Source of the DNA: Meiothermus sp.
GTDB lineage: Bacteria > Deinococcota > Deinococci > Deinococcales > Thermaceae
NCBI RefSeq assembly: GCF_026004115.1
Contig: NZ_BPIM01000001.1
Location: forward strand, 2,336,501 to 2,400,500
Reading direction: 5' to 3'
DNA: 64,000 nucleotides
Shown: positions 1-8,761 of the stretch, piece after piece
How the letters are laid out: every line of letters starts with the position of its first letter
Position numbering within the stretch: position 1 is the first letter of the stretch
Notes under the pieces: generated by a model
Told to the model about the DNA's origin: nothing
The model's database searches: none
The model's input: the letters and a program-made list of their open reading frames with translations, nothing else
Made by a program: the position numbers and the translations under genes

Positions 1-28
1 CCCTCGGCTCCACCAGGTCCAGGACGAT

Positions 29-69
29 AAAAATCCGAGGGTTGGTTGCCTCGGATTTTCGTTTTTTTA
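29..69 (+). terminator. intrinsic terminator
   Basis: An 11-bp stem (AAAATCCGAGG at 30-40 with CCTCGGATTTT at 49-59) closes an 8-base loop and is followed by a T-run at 62-68. It probably ends a rightward gene lying before the window. The arms are also A/T-symmetric, so it could act in both directions. Confidence 0.75.
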
Positions 70-193
70 GCGCACCTGGAATCAAGCCTGGCCACTTGAA
101 TTGTGGTGCCAAATAAGGCCTATCAAGAAGAAGATAGGGAACGATAACCTTACCAGTTGTTTGTCAAAGACGTTCTCATGCCAAAAAAAAATC

Positions 194-568
194 GTCATTC
201 CAAGGAGGCGTAGCCCACGAAGAATCTGATAACCCTATGGGCAGGAGAAAGGTATTCATACCGGATTCAATAAAGATAATCATCCAAACCAAAGACCCCC
301 AGAGGCTATCTTTTTGAATCCTAGAGCACACCCCTCCCGAACGGTCGGCGAAAAAAGCGTCTCCCTTCCAAAGGGGCTTACGCCCTCCGCTACGCGGATA
401 ACTTCCAAGGGGCGGTATCGCCCTCCGCTACGCGGATAACTTCCAAGGGGCGGTATCGCCCTCCGCTACGCGGATAACTTCGGCCCTGTTAGTTCGCCGC
501 CATACGGCGCCGAACTAACCGAATCTGGTATCAGAGTGCACAAGATTCCTTGCTGTGCTCGGAATGAC
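194..568. repeat. outer inverted repeat interrupted by a MITE-like element
   Basis: The left arm (194-227) begins GTCATTCCAAGG and ends GAAGAATCT. The right arm (543-568) is its approximate reverse complement, AGATTCCTTG to GGAATGAC. The sequence between them is mostly the repeat at 258-531. The simplest reading is an older palindromic repeat into which the second element inserted. I see no coding potential in 70-618. Confidence 0.5.
258..531 (+). repeat. MITE-like repeat R1, copy a (long form)
   Basis: The element starts ATACCGGATTC and ends GAATCTGGTAT, an imperfect terminal inverted repeat. From left to right it holds a first palindrome whose second arm is TATCTTTTTGAATCC (about 317-331), then three tandem 37-38 bp units (366-402, 403-440, 441-478), then a GTTAGTTCG/CGAACTAAC hairpin. 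Each unit contains the small palindrome CCGCTACGCGG. Copies b to e lie elsewhere in the window. No transposase is present, so it looks non-autonomous. Confidence 0.85.
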
Positions 569-618
569 CATCTCGGGGCTGCAATTTATGCGTGAAATGC
601 AGAGGCGCAAGCTATCGG

Positions 619-1661
619 TTAACCCATCCAAATCCTCCAGAGCGCACCCCCCAGCCCAAACAAGCCTAGCAGGGGGAGGGGAGGAAATTTTCGTAGCAAA
701 AGGCCCAGGGCCAGCAGTGTGAACAACCACTCTGCCCATCCCACCAGGGTTTCGTGTCCCAGCAGCCACAGCGCCCAGCCAATTAGTCCCAAGGCCGCTC
801 CAGAGGCGCCGGTTAGAAAGGCTTCGGCCAGGGGATGACCCTGTAGGCGCTGCAGGATGCCGGCTACCAGGAAGGTAAACACAAACGAGGGCAAGAAAAT
901 GCCAAGGGTTGAAAGAAGTGCGCCCGGTATGCCCGCTGCCAGGTAGCCAGCGGCTGTGGCTGTGGTGAGCAGGGGGCCTGGCGTAATTTGCCCCAGGGCC
1001 AGCGCGTTCAGAAGTTCGCTCGAGGTGAGCCAACCTCGGGTTACCATGTCCTGCATCAGGCCCATCAGCACATACCCCGAGCCAAAAAGGGTCGAACCCT
1101 CCAGCAAGAAGAACCAGAATAGACCGATAGGTTCCACGCTCAACGCGGGAACCCGACTCAACATCCATATCAAACCCAGCAGTAGTACCACCCCCCACTC
1201 CACCAGACCCAACGCGGCCAGCGCCAGGCCCGCCAGCGCTAGCATCCAGGTCGGGGGTTTTTTTGGGGTTTCGGGAGTAAGTCCCACAGGGCCTGGGCAA
1301 TCAGGGCGATCACGCCTAGCTTGAGCCCCAGAAAAGCGCCCTGTATCAACGGGAGCGAGGCAACCTCCTGGTATAGCGCTACCAGCAAGAGGGTGACCAG
1401 TGCGGCAGGCACAATAAACCCCAAACCAGCCAACAACAAACCCCAGAGTCCACCCCTGGCATGGCCCCAAAGCATCGCCGTTTCGGTGGAGTTGGGGCCC
1501 GGAATCAGGTTGACGGCAGCTAACATTTTCCTGTACTCCTCTTTACTTACCCATTTACCTTCACCCACCAGCAGCCGCTGAAAGATTGCAAAATGGGCGG
1601 CAGGGCCTCCAAAGGCAGTAAGCCCCAGCCAGGTAAAGGTTTTGAGAATGGCCCCGTGCAC
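619..1661 (-). pseudogene. chrA: chromate transporter ChrA, split by a frameshift at an A7 tract
   Basis: Two reading frames together make one chromate ion transporter (CHR family) of about 345 residues. The N-half (1661 down to 1239, ATG start) has the CHR signature LGLTAFGGPAAH and the NLIPGPNSTE loop, and stops after LPKPQKNPRPGC. The C-half continues in another frame to 619, with GSGYVLMGLMQ, the second loop QITPGPLLTT and several hydrophobic segments. The frames meet near 1255-1262, where the coding strand reads CCCC, seven A, CCCCC. A one-base change there restores a continuous protein. It could be a true frameshift mutation, a sequencing error, or slippage expression, which Thermus relatives are known to use on A-runs. 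A natural pair of short-chain CHR proteins is less likely because the C-half has no own start with a ribosome site. Confidence 0.75.
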
Positions 1662-1695
1662 CTCCTGAGTGTACAGGCCCAGGTGATTCTGAGTC

Positions 1696-1724
1696 TTGAC
1701 CGGTGGCGTGCTTATCGGTATTGT
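1696..1724 (+). promoter_or_regulatory. promoter of the first peptide ABC operon
   Basis: TTGACC (1696-1701), a 17-bp spacer and TATTGT (1719-1724) lie 25 bp before the binding-protein ATG. A strong AAAGGAGGT ribosome site follows. The spacing is ideal for the housekeeping sigma factor. Confidence 0.6.
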
Positions 1725-1748
1725 TGCAACGTATCGAAAGGAGGTCTC

Positions 1749-3320
1749 ATGAGGTTAATAAAAGCAGTTGGGCTTATTGCGGCATTGAGTCTGGGCGGTG
1801 TCCTGGCCCAGGATCGCACCCAGACCCTGATTTACGGTGGGGACTGGTCGGATCTGATTACCATGGATCCACAGGTTTCCTACGAGTTTTCCGGGGGGCT
1901 GGTCACCGACAACCTGTACGAAACCCTGGTCAAGTACGAGGGGGCCGACCTCTCGACCCTGAAACCAGGTCTGGCCGAGAGCTGGAAGGTGGATCGGGGG
2001 CGGGATACCTGGGACATCACCTTCCGCTTGCGCCGGGGCAGCAAGTTTTCCAGCGGCAACGAGGTGACGGCCAAGGACGTGGTCTATACCTTTGAACGGG
2101 CCCTGGCCATCAAGGGGCCGGGTTCTTTCCTCTTTACCGAAATTGCCCAGCTGAAGCCGGGGGCCACCAAGGCCGTGGATAACTATACGGTGGTGGTCAG
2201 CATTCCCAAAACCGCCTCGCCGGGCTCCTTCCTTTCGATTTTGACCTTCAACATCGGCGGTATCGTGGACTCCGAGACGGTGCAGAAAAACGCCAAAGGC
2301 AACGACTTTGGCAAGGAATGGCTCACCAACAACTCGGCGGGCTCGGGTCCCTTCCGGCTGGTGCGTTGGGACCGGGGGTCGCAGGTGCTGTTGGAAGCCA
2401 ACCCCAACGCCCGCGTCAAGCCCAAGCTGCAACGGGTCATTCTGCGTGAGATCAAGGAGCCTGCGGTGTTGCGCACGGCCCTCGAGTCCGGCGAGATTGA
2501 TATTGCCGAGGGGCTGACCCCCGAGGCTTTGCGGGCGCTGTCCAACAACCCGCGCTTCCGTACCCTCAAGGCCGACAGCCTGCGCCTGAACTACCTGGGC
2601 ATGAATGTAAAGGAAGGTAGCCCCTTTGCCAATAAACTGGTACGGGATGCCGTGCGCTACAGCATCAACCAGGACGAGTTGGTGAACGGGCTTGTGCAGG
2701 GGAACGGCACCAAAATCCAGACCTTGATTCCCAAGGGCCTGCTGGGCTACGACCCCCGCACTCCTTATACTTTTGACCCGGCAAGGGCCAGGCGCTTACT
2801 GGCTCAGGCGGGGTATCCCAATGGCCTCGAGTTCGAACTCCTGGTCAGTACAGGTATCTGCGGGGGCGGCATCCCCTGTGCGGACATCGCCGCCAAGATT
2901 CAGTCCGACCTGGCCAAAGGCGGCTTCAAAGCCAACGTGAAGGCCATCGCCAACGCCGAGGTGCTGCGCACCTACCGTGCCCAGAACCACCAGATGGTGC
3001 TGGTCGGCTGGAGCCCCGACTTCCCCGACCCCGACGGCAACGCCACCCCCTGGGCCGACTTCAACGCCCGCAGTCTGGCCTGGCGCAACGTCTGGAACGA
3101 TCCCACCGCCATCCGGCTGGCCAACCAGGCCGCGCTGGAAACCGAGCCGGCCAAGCGGGTCGCGCTTTATCGCCTCCTGACCGATTACGTGCTCAAAAAC
3201 GGCCCCTACGCGGTGCTCTATCAGCCCTCGGTACCGCTGGGTCTCTCGGTCAAGGTCGAAGGGTACGTGCGCAACGCCCAGGGCCAGGTGCGCTTCGAGA
3301 ACATCAGCAAACAACCTTGA
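1749..3320 (+). CDS. ABC transporter substrate-binding protein, family 5 (oligopeptide/nickel type)
   Basis: A 523-residue periplasmic solute receptor for an importer of the DppA/OppA class. The first 20 or so residues (MRLIKAVGLIAALSLGGVLA) form a signal peptide. The family-5 fold is recognisable from residue 28 onward: MDPQVSYEFSG, ADLSTLKPGLAESWK and VTAKDVVYTFERAL. I chose the ATG at 1749 because it has a perfect AGGAGG site and makes the signal peptide the N-terminus; the open frame extends further upstream without a signal. Two permease genes follow. No lipobox is seen. The substrate cannot be told from sequence; dipeptides, oligopeptides and sugars are all bound by this family. Confidence 0.92.
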   Translation: MRLIKAVGLIAALSLGGVLAQDRTQTLIYGGDWSDLITMDPQVSYEFSGGLVTDNLYETLVKYEGADLSTLKPGLAESWKVDRGRDTWDITFRLRRGSKFSSGNEVTAKDVVYTFERALAIKGPGSFLFTEIAQLKPGATKAVDNYTVVVSIPKTASPGSFLSILTFNIGGIVDSETVQKNAKGNDFGKEWLTNNSAGSGPFRLVRWDRGSQVLLEANPNARVKPKLQRVILREIKEPAVLRTALESGEIDIAEGLTPEALRALSNNPRFRTLKADSLRLNYLGMNVKEGSPFANKLVRDAVRYSINQDELVNGLVQGNGTKIQTLIPKGLLGYDPRTPYTFDPARARRLLAQAGYPNGLEFELLVSTGICGGGIPCADIAAKIQSDLAKGGFKANVKAIANAEVLRTYRAQNHQMVLVGWSPDFPDPDGNATPWADFNARSLAWRNVWNDPTAIRLANQAALETEPAKRVALYRLLTDYVLKNGPYAVLYQPSVPLGLSVKVEGYVRNAQGQVRFENISKQP

Positions 3321-3327
3321 ACAAGCC

Positions 3328-3378
3328 AGGGTTCAGGGCTCAGGGTACCGCTCAATAAGGCCCTGGGCTCTGAACCCT
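3328..3378 (+). other. intercistronic stem-loop
   Basis: AGGGTTCAGGGCTCAGGG (3328-3345) pairs with CCCTGGGCTCTGAACCCT (3361-3378) over 18 positions with two wobble or mismatch sites, around a 15-base loop. There is no T-run. In ABC operons such hairpins often protect the abundant binding-protein message from 3' decay. It also occupies the place where the permease ribosome site would be. Confidence 0.6.
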
Positions 3379-3389
3379 AAGCCCTGACT

Positions 3390-4397
3390 ATGTTTTCTTA
3401 CTTTATCCGCCGCTTGTTTTTTGTGGTTTTTGTGGCCTGGGGGGTCACATTTACAACCTTCTTTATCGCCAATGTGGTGCCGATTGATCCGGCCATTGCG
3501 GCTCTGGGCGACAACGCCCGTGAAGAACAAATCCGGGAATTCCGTGAACGCTACGGTTTAGACAAACCCATCTGGCAGCAGTACCTGATCTACATGGGCC
3601 GCTTACTTTCAGGTGACCTGGGCAATTCCCTCCGCACCGGGCGGGCTGTACTCGAGGATTTGAAGGAGTTTTTCCCGGCGACCCTCGAGCTCTCGGTGGC
3701 CGCCTTTCTTGTCACCTTGCTTTTAGGGGTGCCTGCCGGTATTCTGGCTGCTCTTCGGCAAAATAAGGCTTCCGATGTCACGGTGCGGATCCTGGCCTTG
3801 ATCGGCGGCGCAACGCCGGTATTTTTTCTGGCGGTGTTGCTCCAGTTTGTGCTGGCCCGACAGCTTGACCTTCTGCCGGTACAGGGGCGGCTGGATGGGT
3901 TTACTTTTCCACCACCCAGGGTGACCGGCATCATGGGTATAGATGCCTTGCTGGCCCGTGACTGGCCTGCATTTTTGGACTCGCTGCGGCACCTGGTGCT
4001 GCCGGCTTTTGTGCTGGGGATGTTCTCTGCGGCCATTCTGGCCCGCATGACCCGTGCGACCATGCTCGAGGTTCTCTCGCAAGACTATATCCGTACCGCA
4101 CGGGCCAAAGGGGTGCCGGGGCGTGCGGTGGTGTTTCGCCATGCCCTCAAAAATGCTGCCTTGCCCGTTCTGACTTTGCTGGGGGGCTTGCTGGGTGGCC
4201 TGCTCTCCGGGGCGGTGCTGACCGAGACCATCTTTAGCTGGCCCGGCATTGGGCGCTATGTCACTCAGTCCGCAACCAGCCTGGACTTTCCAGCGGTGAT
4301 GGGGGTTACGCTGCTGGTGGGGCTGGTGTACGCTCTCATCAACCTGGTGGTGGACTTGCTCTATGCCTTCCTAGACCCCAGAATCCGCTATGCCTGA
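3390..4397 (+). CDS. ABC transporter permease, DppB/OppB type
   Basis: A 335-residue inner-membrane permease. The N-terminus MFSYFIRRLFFVVFVAWGVTF is the first membrane segment typical of DppB. The EAA loop that contacts the ATPase lies near residues 227-247 (DYIRTARAKGVPGRAVVFRH). The C-terminus DLLYAFLDPRIRYA is the usual end of this family. It sits 69 bp after the binding protein and 15 bp before the second permease. No Shine-Dalgarno is visible, so translation may depend on the hairpin or on reinitiation. Confidence 0.93.
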   Translation: MFSYFIRRLFFVVFVAWGVTFTTFFIANVVPIDPAIAALGDNAREEQIREFRERYGLDKPIWQQYLIYMGRLLSGDLGNSLRTGRAVLEDLKEFFPATLELSVAAFLVTLLLGVPAGILAALRQNKASDVTVRILALIGGATPVFFLAVLLQFVLARQLDLLPVQGRLDGFTFPPPRVTGIMGIDALLARDWPAFLDSLRHLVLPAFVLGMFSAAILARMTRATMLEVLSQDYIRTARAKGVPGRAVVFRHALKNAALPVLTLLGGLLGGLLSGAVLTETIFSWPGIGRYVTQSATSLDFPAVMGVTLLVGLVYALINLVVDLLYAFLDPRIRYA

Positions 4398-4412
4398 CCA
4401 AGACGAGAAATC

Positions 4413-5267
4413 ATGGCTGCTGTAGTTTCTACCAACCGTCCTGCTCGGCCACTCCGGCGTTTCTTGCGCAACCCGGGGGGTCTGATTGGGCTATTTTTGC
4501 TGGTGCTGCTGGTTCTGGTAGCCCTGCTGGCTCCCCTCATTGCCCCCGATCCCATTAGCCAGAACATTGCCCAGCGCCTTCAGCCCCCCTCGGTAGAACA
4601 CTGGCTCGGTACCGACCAGCTAGGCCGCGATGTATGGGCCAGGGTGGCGCACGGGGCAGGCATTTCTCTTCGCGTTGGGTTTGGCGTGGTGATATTGGCG
4701 GTTCTGCTGGGGGTTTTGGTCGGCTTGTTGGCCGGCACGCTGGGTGGTGCCTGGGACAACCTGCTGATGCGCCTGACCGACATCTTTTTTGCCTTTCCCT
4801 CGCTGATTCTGGCAATGGCCATTGCGGCAGCCCTGGGGCCCAACCTCAACAACACCATCGTCGCGGTAGCGCTGGTGAGCTGGCCCATCTATGCCCGGCT
4901 GGTGCGGGCCAACGTGCTGGCCCTGCGCGAGCGCGAGTTTGTGGAGGCGGCCCGTGCGCTAGGGGCTCCACAGAGTCGCCTGATGCTGCGCCACCTGTTG
5001 CCCAATACCCTAACGCCTGTGTTTGTGCAGGCCAGCTTCGATGTGGGTGGGGCTATCCTGACCGCCGCCGGCCTCTCGTTCATTGGCTTTGGAGCCCAGC
5101 CCCCCACCCCGGAATGGGGGGCCATGGTCTCCGAGACCCGCAGCTACATTGCCGAGGCCATCTGGGCGCCTACTGCGCCTGCTATCGGCATCCTGCTGAC
5201 CGTGCTGGCCTTCAACCTGCTAGGCGATGCCTTGCGGGATGTGCTCGATCCGCGAGGCAGGGACTGA
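4413..5267 (+). CDS. ABC transporter permease, DppC/OppC type
   Basis: A 284-residue inner-membrane permease that pairs with the preceding DppB-like protein. It has the N-terminal membrane segment LIGLFLLVLLVLVALLAPL, the DppC motif HWLGTDQLGRDVWARV (about residues 63-78), the EAA-type loop FVEAARALGAPQSRLMLRH, and the end LGDALRDVLDPRGRD. No ATP-binding subunit follows in the window, so this importer must borrow an ATPase encoded elsewhere. Confidence 0.93.
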   Translation: MAAVVSTNRPARPLRRFLRNPGGLIGLFLLVLLVLVALLAPLIAPDPISQNIAQRLQPPSVEHWLGTDQLGRDVWARVAHGAGISLRVGFGVVILAVLLGVLVGLLAGTLGGAWDNLLMRLTDIFFAFPSLILAMAIAAALGPNLNNTIVAVALVSWPIYARLVRANVLALREREFVEAARALGAPQSRLMLRHLLPNTLTPVFVQASFDVGGAILTAAGLSFIGFGAQPPTPEWGAMVSETRSYIAEAIWAPTAPAIGILLTVLAFNLLGDALRDVLDPRGRD

Positions 5268-5310
5268 GCCCAGGGGCAAGACCCGTTTCTTCAAACCTGG
5301 GGTGTCGAGT

Positions 5311-5829
5311 ATGTCGAAGATTGAGATCGCAGATTTGAAAATAAAGCCCGCTTCGCTCGAGGAGGTTGAGGTCGCCTGCGATATCCTGCAGGAGGCCGCC
5401 CGATGGCTCATGGCACGGGGCGAGACGCTCTGGCACCTCGATGAGCTAACCCCCGAACACTTTCGCCCGGTGGCCCAACAAGGCGAACTCTTCCTGGCTT
5501 ACTTGAATTTGCGGGCGGTCGGGACGTTTACTTACCAACTCTCGGATCCGCTATTCTGGCCTCGAATTCCTGCCGGTACCTCGGCTTTTCTTCACAAGGT
5601 AGCGGTTCGGCGCGAGGTGGCTGGACAGGGCGTGGCTATAGCGATGGTGGCCTGGGCGAAGGAACAGGCCAGGGCTGCTGGGCTTTCTTACCTGCGTCTC
5701 GATACCGACTTCAACCGCCCCAAGCTACGCAGCTTTTACGAGCGCTTGGGTTTTACTTGCGTTGGAGCAAAGCAGCTGACCCGTTTGGGATACCCCTTGC
5801 ATGTTGCGTTATACGAGTTGAAACTTTGA
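5311..5829 (+). CDS. GNAT family N-acetyltransferase
   Basis: A protein of about 172 residues with the GNAT fold. The acetyl-CoA segment is visible as FLHKVAVRREVAGQGVAIAM, followed by helix AWAKEQARAAG and the strand-turn LRLDTDFNRPKLRSFYERLGF, both typical of the family. The ATG at 5311 has no good ribosome site; the in-frame GTG at 5302 is an alternative. It starts 43 bp after the permease gene and may be co-transcribed. The acyl acceptor is unknown. Confidence 0.8.
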   Translation: MSKIEIADLKIKPASLEEVEVACDILQEAARWLMARGETLWHLDELTPEHFRPVAQQGELFLAYLNLRAVGTFTYQLSDPLFWPRIPAGTSAFLHKVAVRREVAGQGVAIAMVAWAKEQARAAGLSYLRLDTDFNRPKLRSFYERLGFTCVGAKQLTRLGYPLHVALYELKL

Positions 5830-5834
5830 CGGCT

Positions 5835-6010
5835 CATGCCAAATCCACATTAACCCCTGGCCTTCTCCAGGAGGGAGAAGGTGGCGACACCCCGACCGCG
5901 CTATTTACAAACAGCGATAGGAACACGCTTGACTGCACCTGGGTGTCGCTGGATGAGGGCGCTTGGGAAGACCCTTAAGGCTTACTGTCCAAGTGAAGTT
6001 GGTATCAACT
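5835..6010 (-). repeat. dispersed repeat R2, copy a
   Basis: On the minus strand this runs from GATACCAACTTCAC to GTGGATTTGGCAT. It contains the hairpin CCTTCTCC/GGAGAAGG and a stretch CTGTTTGTAAATAGC. Its ends form an imperfect inverted repeat (ATACCAACTTCAC and ATGCCAAATCCAC). A second copy at about 39884-40234 matches over most of its length but is interrupted by an R1 element. It appears non-coding. Confidence 0.6.
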
Positions 6011-6461
6011 ACAAGCCCCCACAGCCCACCGGGGCTGAGGGATTCCGAGTCATGCGCCACTCACCGGAACGCAGTTGTCCGGCCTCGTAGTAGATGTGGC
6101 GTGGGCTGCTCAGGTCTTCGGGGTCGCCGAGCGAGGCCAGGGCTACCTCTAAGGCCATGCACTGCTCGAGGCTGGCGCCAACCGTGTAGAGCTGCCCCTT
6201 CTGTGGCATCTCGGCCAGGGCAAAGCCATCACTCAGGCTGACCCACTGATGCAGCTTAACCAGCACCGCACAACCATGGGCTCCCTGTGCCTTTACGTTC
6301 ATCACCTGACCGGTGGCGGTGTACGTGCGGTAGGGGCTTTGAATGTCTGTGCTAGCAGGCTGTGGGTTGTTATGGCTTCGCATCCACAGACTTCCCCCCA
6401 TCGCCAGGACGGCCAGGGCGGCAACCCCCCCTGCGATTCTCCACGGTCTAATCCAAACCAC
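6009..6461 (-). CDS. hypothetical membrane-anchored protein
   Basis: A protein of about 150 residues with no family I can name. One hydrophobic segment (residues 8-26, IAGGVAALAVLAMGGSLWM) would anchor it, leaving an extracytoplasmic domain. That domain holds three Cys residues (in HGCAVLV, EQCMAL and the C-terminal GCGG). The start assigned is a GTG at 6461 next to an AAGAAGG-like site; the true start could be slightly different. The gene is alone, downstream of methylmalonyl-CoA mutase on the same strand after about 180 bp. A secreted, possibly disulfide-bonded protein is an inference. Confidence 0.55.
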   Translation of the reverse strand: MVWIRPWRIAGGVAALAVLAMGGSLWMRSHNNPQPASTDIQSPYRTYTATGQVMNVKAQGAHGCAVLVKLHQWVSLSDGFALAEMPQKGQLYTVGASLEQCMALEVALASLGDPEDLSSPRHIYYEAGQLRSGEWRMTRNPSAPVGCGGL

Positions 6462-6640
6462 CTTCTTACCATTAGGCCCAATTGGGTTTGGGATGGGTGT
6501 GAGGGCTGGCTAAAGGGGGGCTTTAGTTAACGGGGTTGGGTTGGAACGCAAGTGTAGAAGACCGGTGGATGACTGCGCTTTGCCCCGAGGGACTCAGGGC
6601 CCGACAGCAACCCATGGCCCCTGCACTTCGGCCCTCCTGC

Positions 6641-8197
6641 TCAGTAAGAGGGTTGGTACTCCCCCCACTCCTCGCGCAGAACGCCACAGATTTCGCCCAG
6701 GGTGGCGTGGCGACGGAAACCGTCCAGGATGTAGGGCATCAGATTATCCCGACCCCTTGCCGCCTGGCGCAGGGCCTCCAGAGCATTACCTGCCGACTGC
6801 CCATCCCGTTTGGCCCGGAAAGCCTGAATCTGGGCTCTGCGGCGGCTGCCCAGTTCGTCGCCGATCTTTTGCACCGGGGTGTGTTCGTTGAGGGGAGACT
6901 CGGGGTTGTTGAACCGGTTGATGCCCACAATCACCCGCTTGCCGTTCTCGACCTGGCGCTGGAACTCCCAGGCCGACTCTTCGATCTCCTGCTGGAAAAA
7001 ACCCGCCTCCACTGCCGCAACGGCACCCCCCAGCTTGGCAATCTGATCCAGATAATCCTGGGCCTCTGCCTCGAGCTGATCGGTCAGGTGCTCCACGTAG
7101 AAGCTGCCCCCCAGCGGGTCTACGGCGTGGGTCACGCCGGACTCGTAGGCTAGGATTTGCTGGGTGCGCAAGGCCAGCAAAGCGCTTTTCTCGGTGGGCA
7201 GCCCCAGCGCTTCGTCGTAGGCGTTGGTGTGCAGGCTCTGGGTTCCACCCAACACCGCCGCCAGGGCCTGGTAGGCGGTGCGCACCACGTTGTTGAGAGG
7301 TTCTTGCGCAGTGAGGGTGGAGCCGCCGGTCTGGGTGTGAAAGCGCAGCATCCAGCTTTTGGGGTCTTTGGCGTTGAACTCGTGGCGCATGATGCGGGCC
7401 CACATGCGCCGAGCAGCGCGAAACTTGGCGGCTTCCTCGAGGATGTCGTTGTGGGAGGCAAAGAAGAAAGAAAGCCGGGGTGCAAAAGCATCCACATCCA
7501 GCCCTGCCTCGATGGCCGCACGTACATAAGCCATGCCGTTGGCCAGGGTGAAGGCAATTTCCTGGGCGGCGGTGGACCCCGCCTCGCGGATGTGATACCC
7601 CGAGATACTGATGGTATTCCAGCGAGGCACTTTTTCGCCGCAGAAGGCAAAAACATCGGTAATGAGGCGCATGGAAGGGCCCGGGGGATAGATGTAGGTG
7701 CCGCGGGCAATATATTCCTTCAGGATATCGTTCTGGATGGTGCCGCCCACTTTGTCCCAGGTTACGCCCTGCTCTTCGGCAACCAGCAGGTAAAGCGCCA
7801 GCAGCATGTTGGCCGGGGCATTGATGGTCATGCTGGTGGTCACCTTGTCTAGCGGAATGCCGTCGAGCAGGGTTCGCATGTCCTCGATGGAAGCAATCGA
7901 AACCCCTACTTTACCCACCTCCCCCACGCTTAGGGGGTGGTCGGGATCCATGCCGAGCTGGGTGGGCAGGTCAAAGGCCACCGAGAGACCGGTCTGGCCT
8001 TGCGAAAGCAGGTAGCGGTAGCGGGCGTTGGACTCCTCGGCGCTGCTGAAGCCGGCGTACTGCCGCATGGTCCAGGGGCGCTCGGTGTACATCCTGGGGT
8101 AGACCCCCCGCGTGAAGGGATACTCCCCAGGGCGGCCCAGCCGCTCCTGGTATCCCTCGGGCAGTGATTCAAACAGGTATTCTACTGTGGCTTGCAT
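6641..8197 (-). CDS. methylmalonyl-CoA mutase, large (alpha) subunit
   Basis: A 518-residue catalytic subunit of the B12-dependent enzyme that interconverts methylmalonyl-CoA and succinyl-CoA in propionate and branched-chain catabolism. It begins with the substrate-tunnel region ([33 protein letters not shown]). The TIM-barrel motifs follow: [26 protein letters not shown] and [17 protein letters not shown]. It ends about residue 518 without the C-terminal B12-binding domain, as in the two-subunit enzymes of Thermus and archaea. The small subunit must be elsewhere. An AGGAGGG site precedes the ATG. Confidence 0.95.
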   Translation of the reverse strand: MQATVEYLFESLPEGYQERLGRPGEYPFTRGVYPRMYTERPWTMRQYAGFSSAEESNARYRYLLSQGQTGLSVAFDLPTQLGMDPDHPLSVGEVGKVGVSIASIEDMRTLLDGIPLDKVTTSMTINAPANMLLALYLLVAEEQGVTWDKVGGTIQNDILKEYIARGTYIYPPGPSMRLITDVFAFCGEKVPRWNTISISGYHIREAGSTAAQEIAFTLANGMAYVRAAIEAGLDVDAFAPRLSFFFASHNDILEEAAKFRAARRMWARIMRHEFNAKDPKSWMLRFHTQTGGSTLTAQEPLNNVVRTAYQALAAVLGGTQSLHTNAYDEALGLPTEKSALLALRTQQILAYESGVTHAVDPLGGSFYVEHLTDQLEAEAQDYLDQIAKLGGAVAAVEAGFFQQEIEESAWEFQRQVENGKRVIVGINRFNNPESPLNEHTPVQKIGDELGSRRRAQIQAFRAKRDGQSAGNALEALRQAARGRDNLMPYILDGFRRHATLGEICGVLREEWGEYQPSY

Positions 8198-8302
8198 AAG
8201 CCCTCCTTGTCTTGATGGCGTGCCTCGAGCCCATAGGAACCCAGAACCAGGTTCTGGGATGGGTGGTTTTGCAAGGCGGTGTAACGCTCATTGCCGGATG
8301 GT

Positions 8303-8467
8303 TTAGAAAACCAGGTACAAAAGCAGCAGCACCAGTGCGGCGGCGCCGAAGATCAACAACAGCGGGGGGAGCAAGATCGAGTAAGCAGCCATCACCAGGG
8401 CCACAAAATCCTTCCAGTCGGGCTTGAGTTCGCCTTGCTTTGCTTCTTGGTTTTTGGACTCTTGCAT
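8303..8467 (-). CDS. small membrane protein, hypothetical
   Basis: A protein of about 54 residues. A charged N-terminus (ESKNQEAKQGELKPDWK) is followed by one long hydrophobic segment ending LLPPLLLIFGAAALVLLLLYLVF, probably one or two membrane passes. The ATG at 8467 was chosen because the alternative upstream ATG at 8509 adds a less hydrophilic leader and almost touches repeat R1-b. No ribosome site is clear for either. Function unknown. Confidence 0.5.
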   Translation of the reverse strand: MQESKNQEAKQGELKPDWKDFVALVMAAYSILLPPLLLIFGAAALVLLLLYLVF

Positions 8468-8511
8468 ACTTTGATTGTAACGCTTTGCAAAGATGCATTC
8501 AGCCCCCACTA

Positions 8512-8678
8512 TTACCAGATTCGATTAGTTCGGCGCCATCCGTCGCCGAACTAACCCGACCGAAGTTATCCGCGTAGCGGAGGGCGATACCGCCCCTTGG
8601 AAGGGAGTGCTCTAGGATTCAAAAAGATAGCCTCTGGGGGATCTTTGGTTTGGATGATTAACTTTTTGAATCCGGTAT
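8512..8678 (-). repeat. MITE-like repeat R1, copy b (one internal unit)
   Basis: This is a reverse-orientation copy: it opens with TACCAGATTC and a TTAGTTCGGCG hairpin, then a single partial copy of the 37-38 bp unit (GTTATCCGCGTAGCGG to CCCCTTGG). It ends with the first palindrome (AAAAAGATAG to CTTTTTGAATCCGGTAT). It is shorter than copies a and d because it lacks two internal units and part of the linker. Confidence 0.8.
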
Positions 8679-8761
8679 ATCCCGCTTTTCGAGGTGGCCG
8701 GATAGGGCATTTCGTACCTGAACGTGTAGCCAGAGCGGCCCTTCACCTGGTTGACCAAAGC

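Noticed and set aside
366-478. Tandem 37-38 bp repeats as a possible CRISPR array
   Set aside because: The units follow one another without unique spacers, and the whole array is copied in other R1 elements. No cas gene is near.
515-1300. A 261-codon open frame across the chrA region in a different frame
   Set aside because: It is a shadow of the transporter gene, starts in a repeat, and its Arg/Pro/Gly-rich product has no family features.
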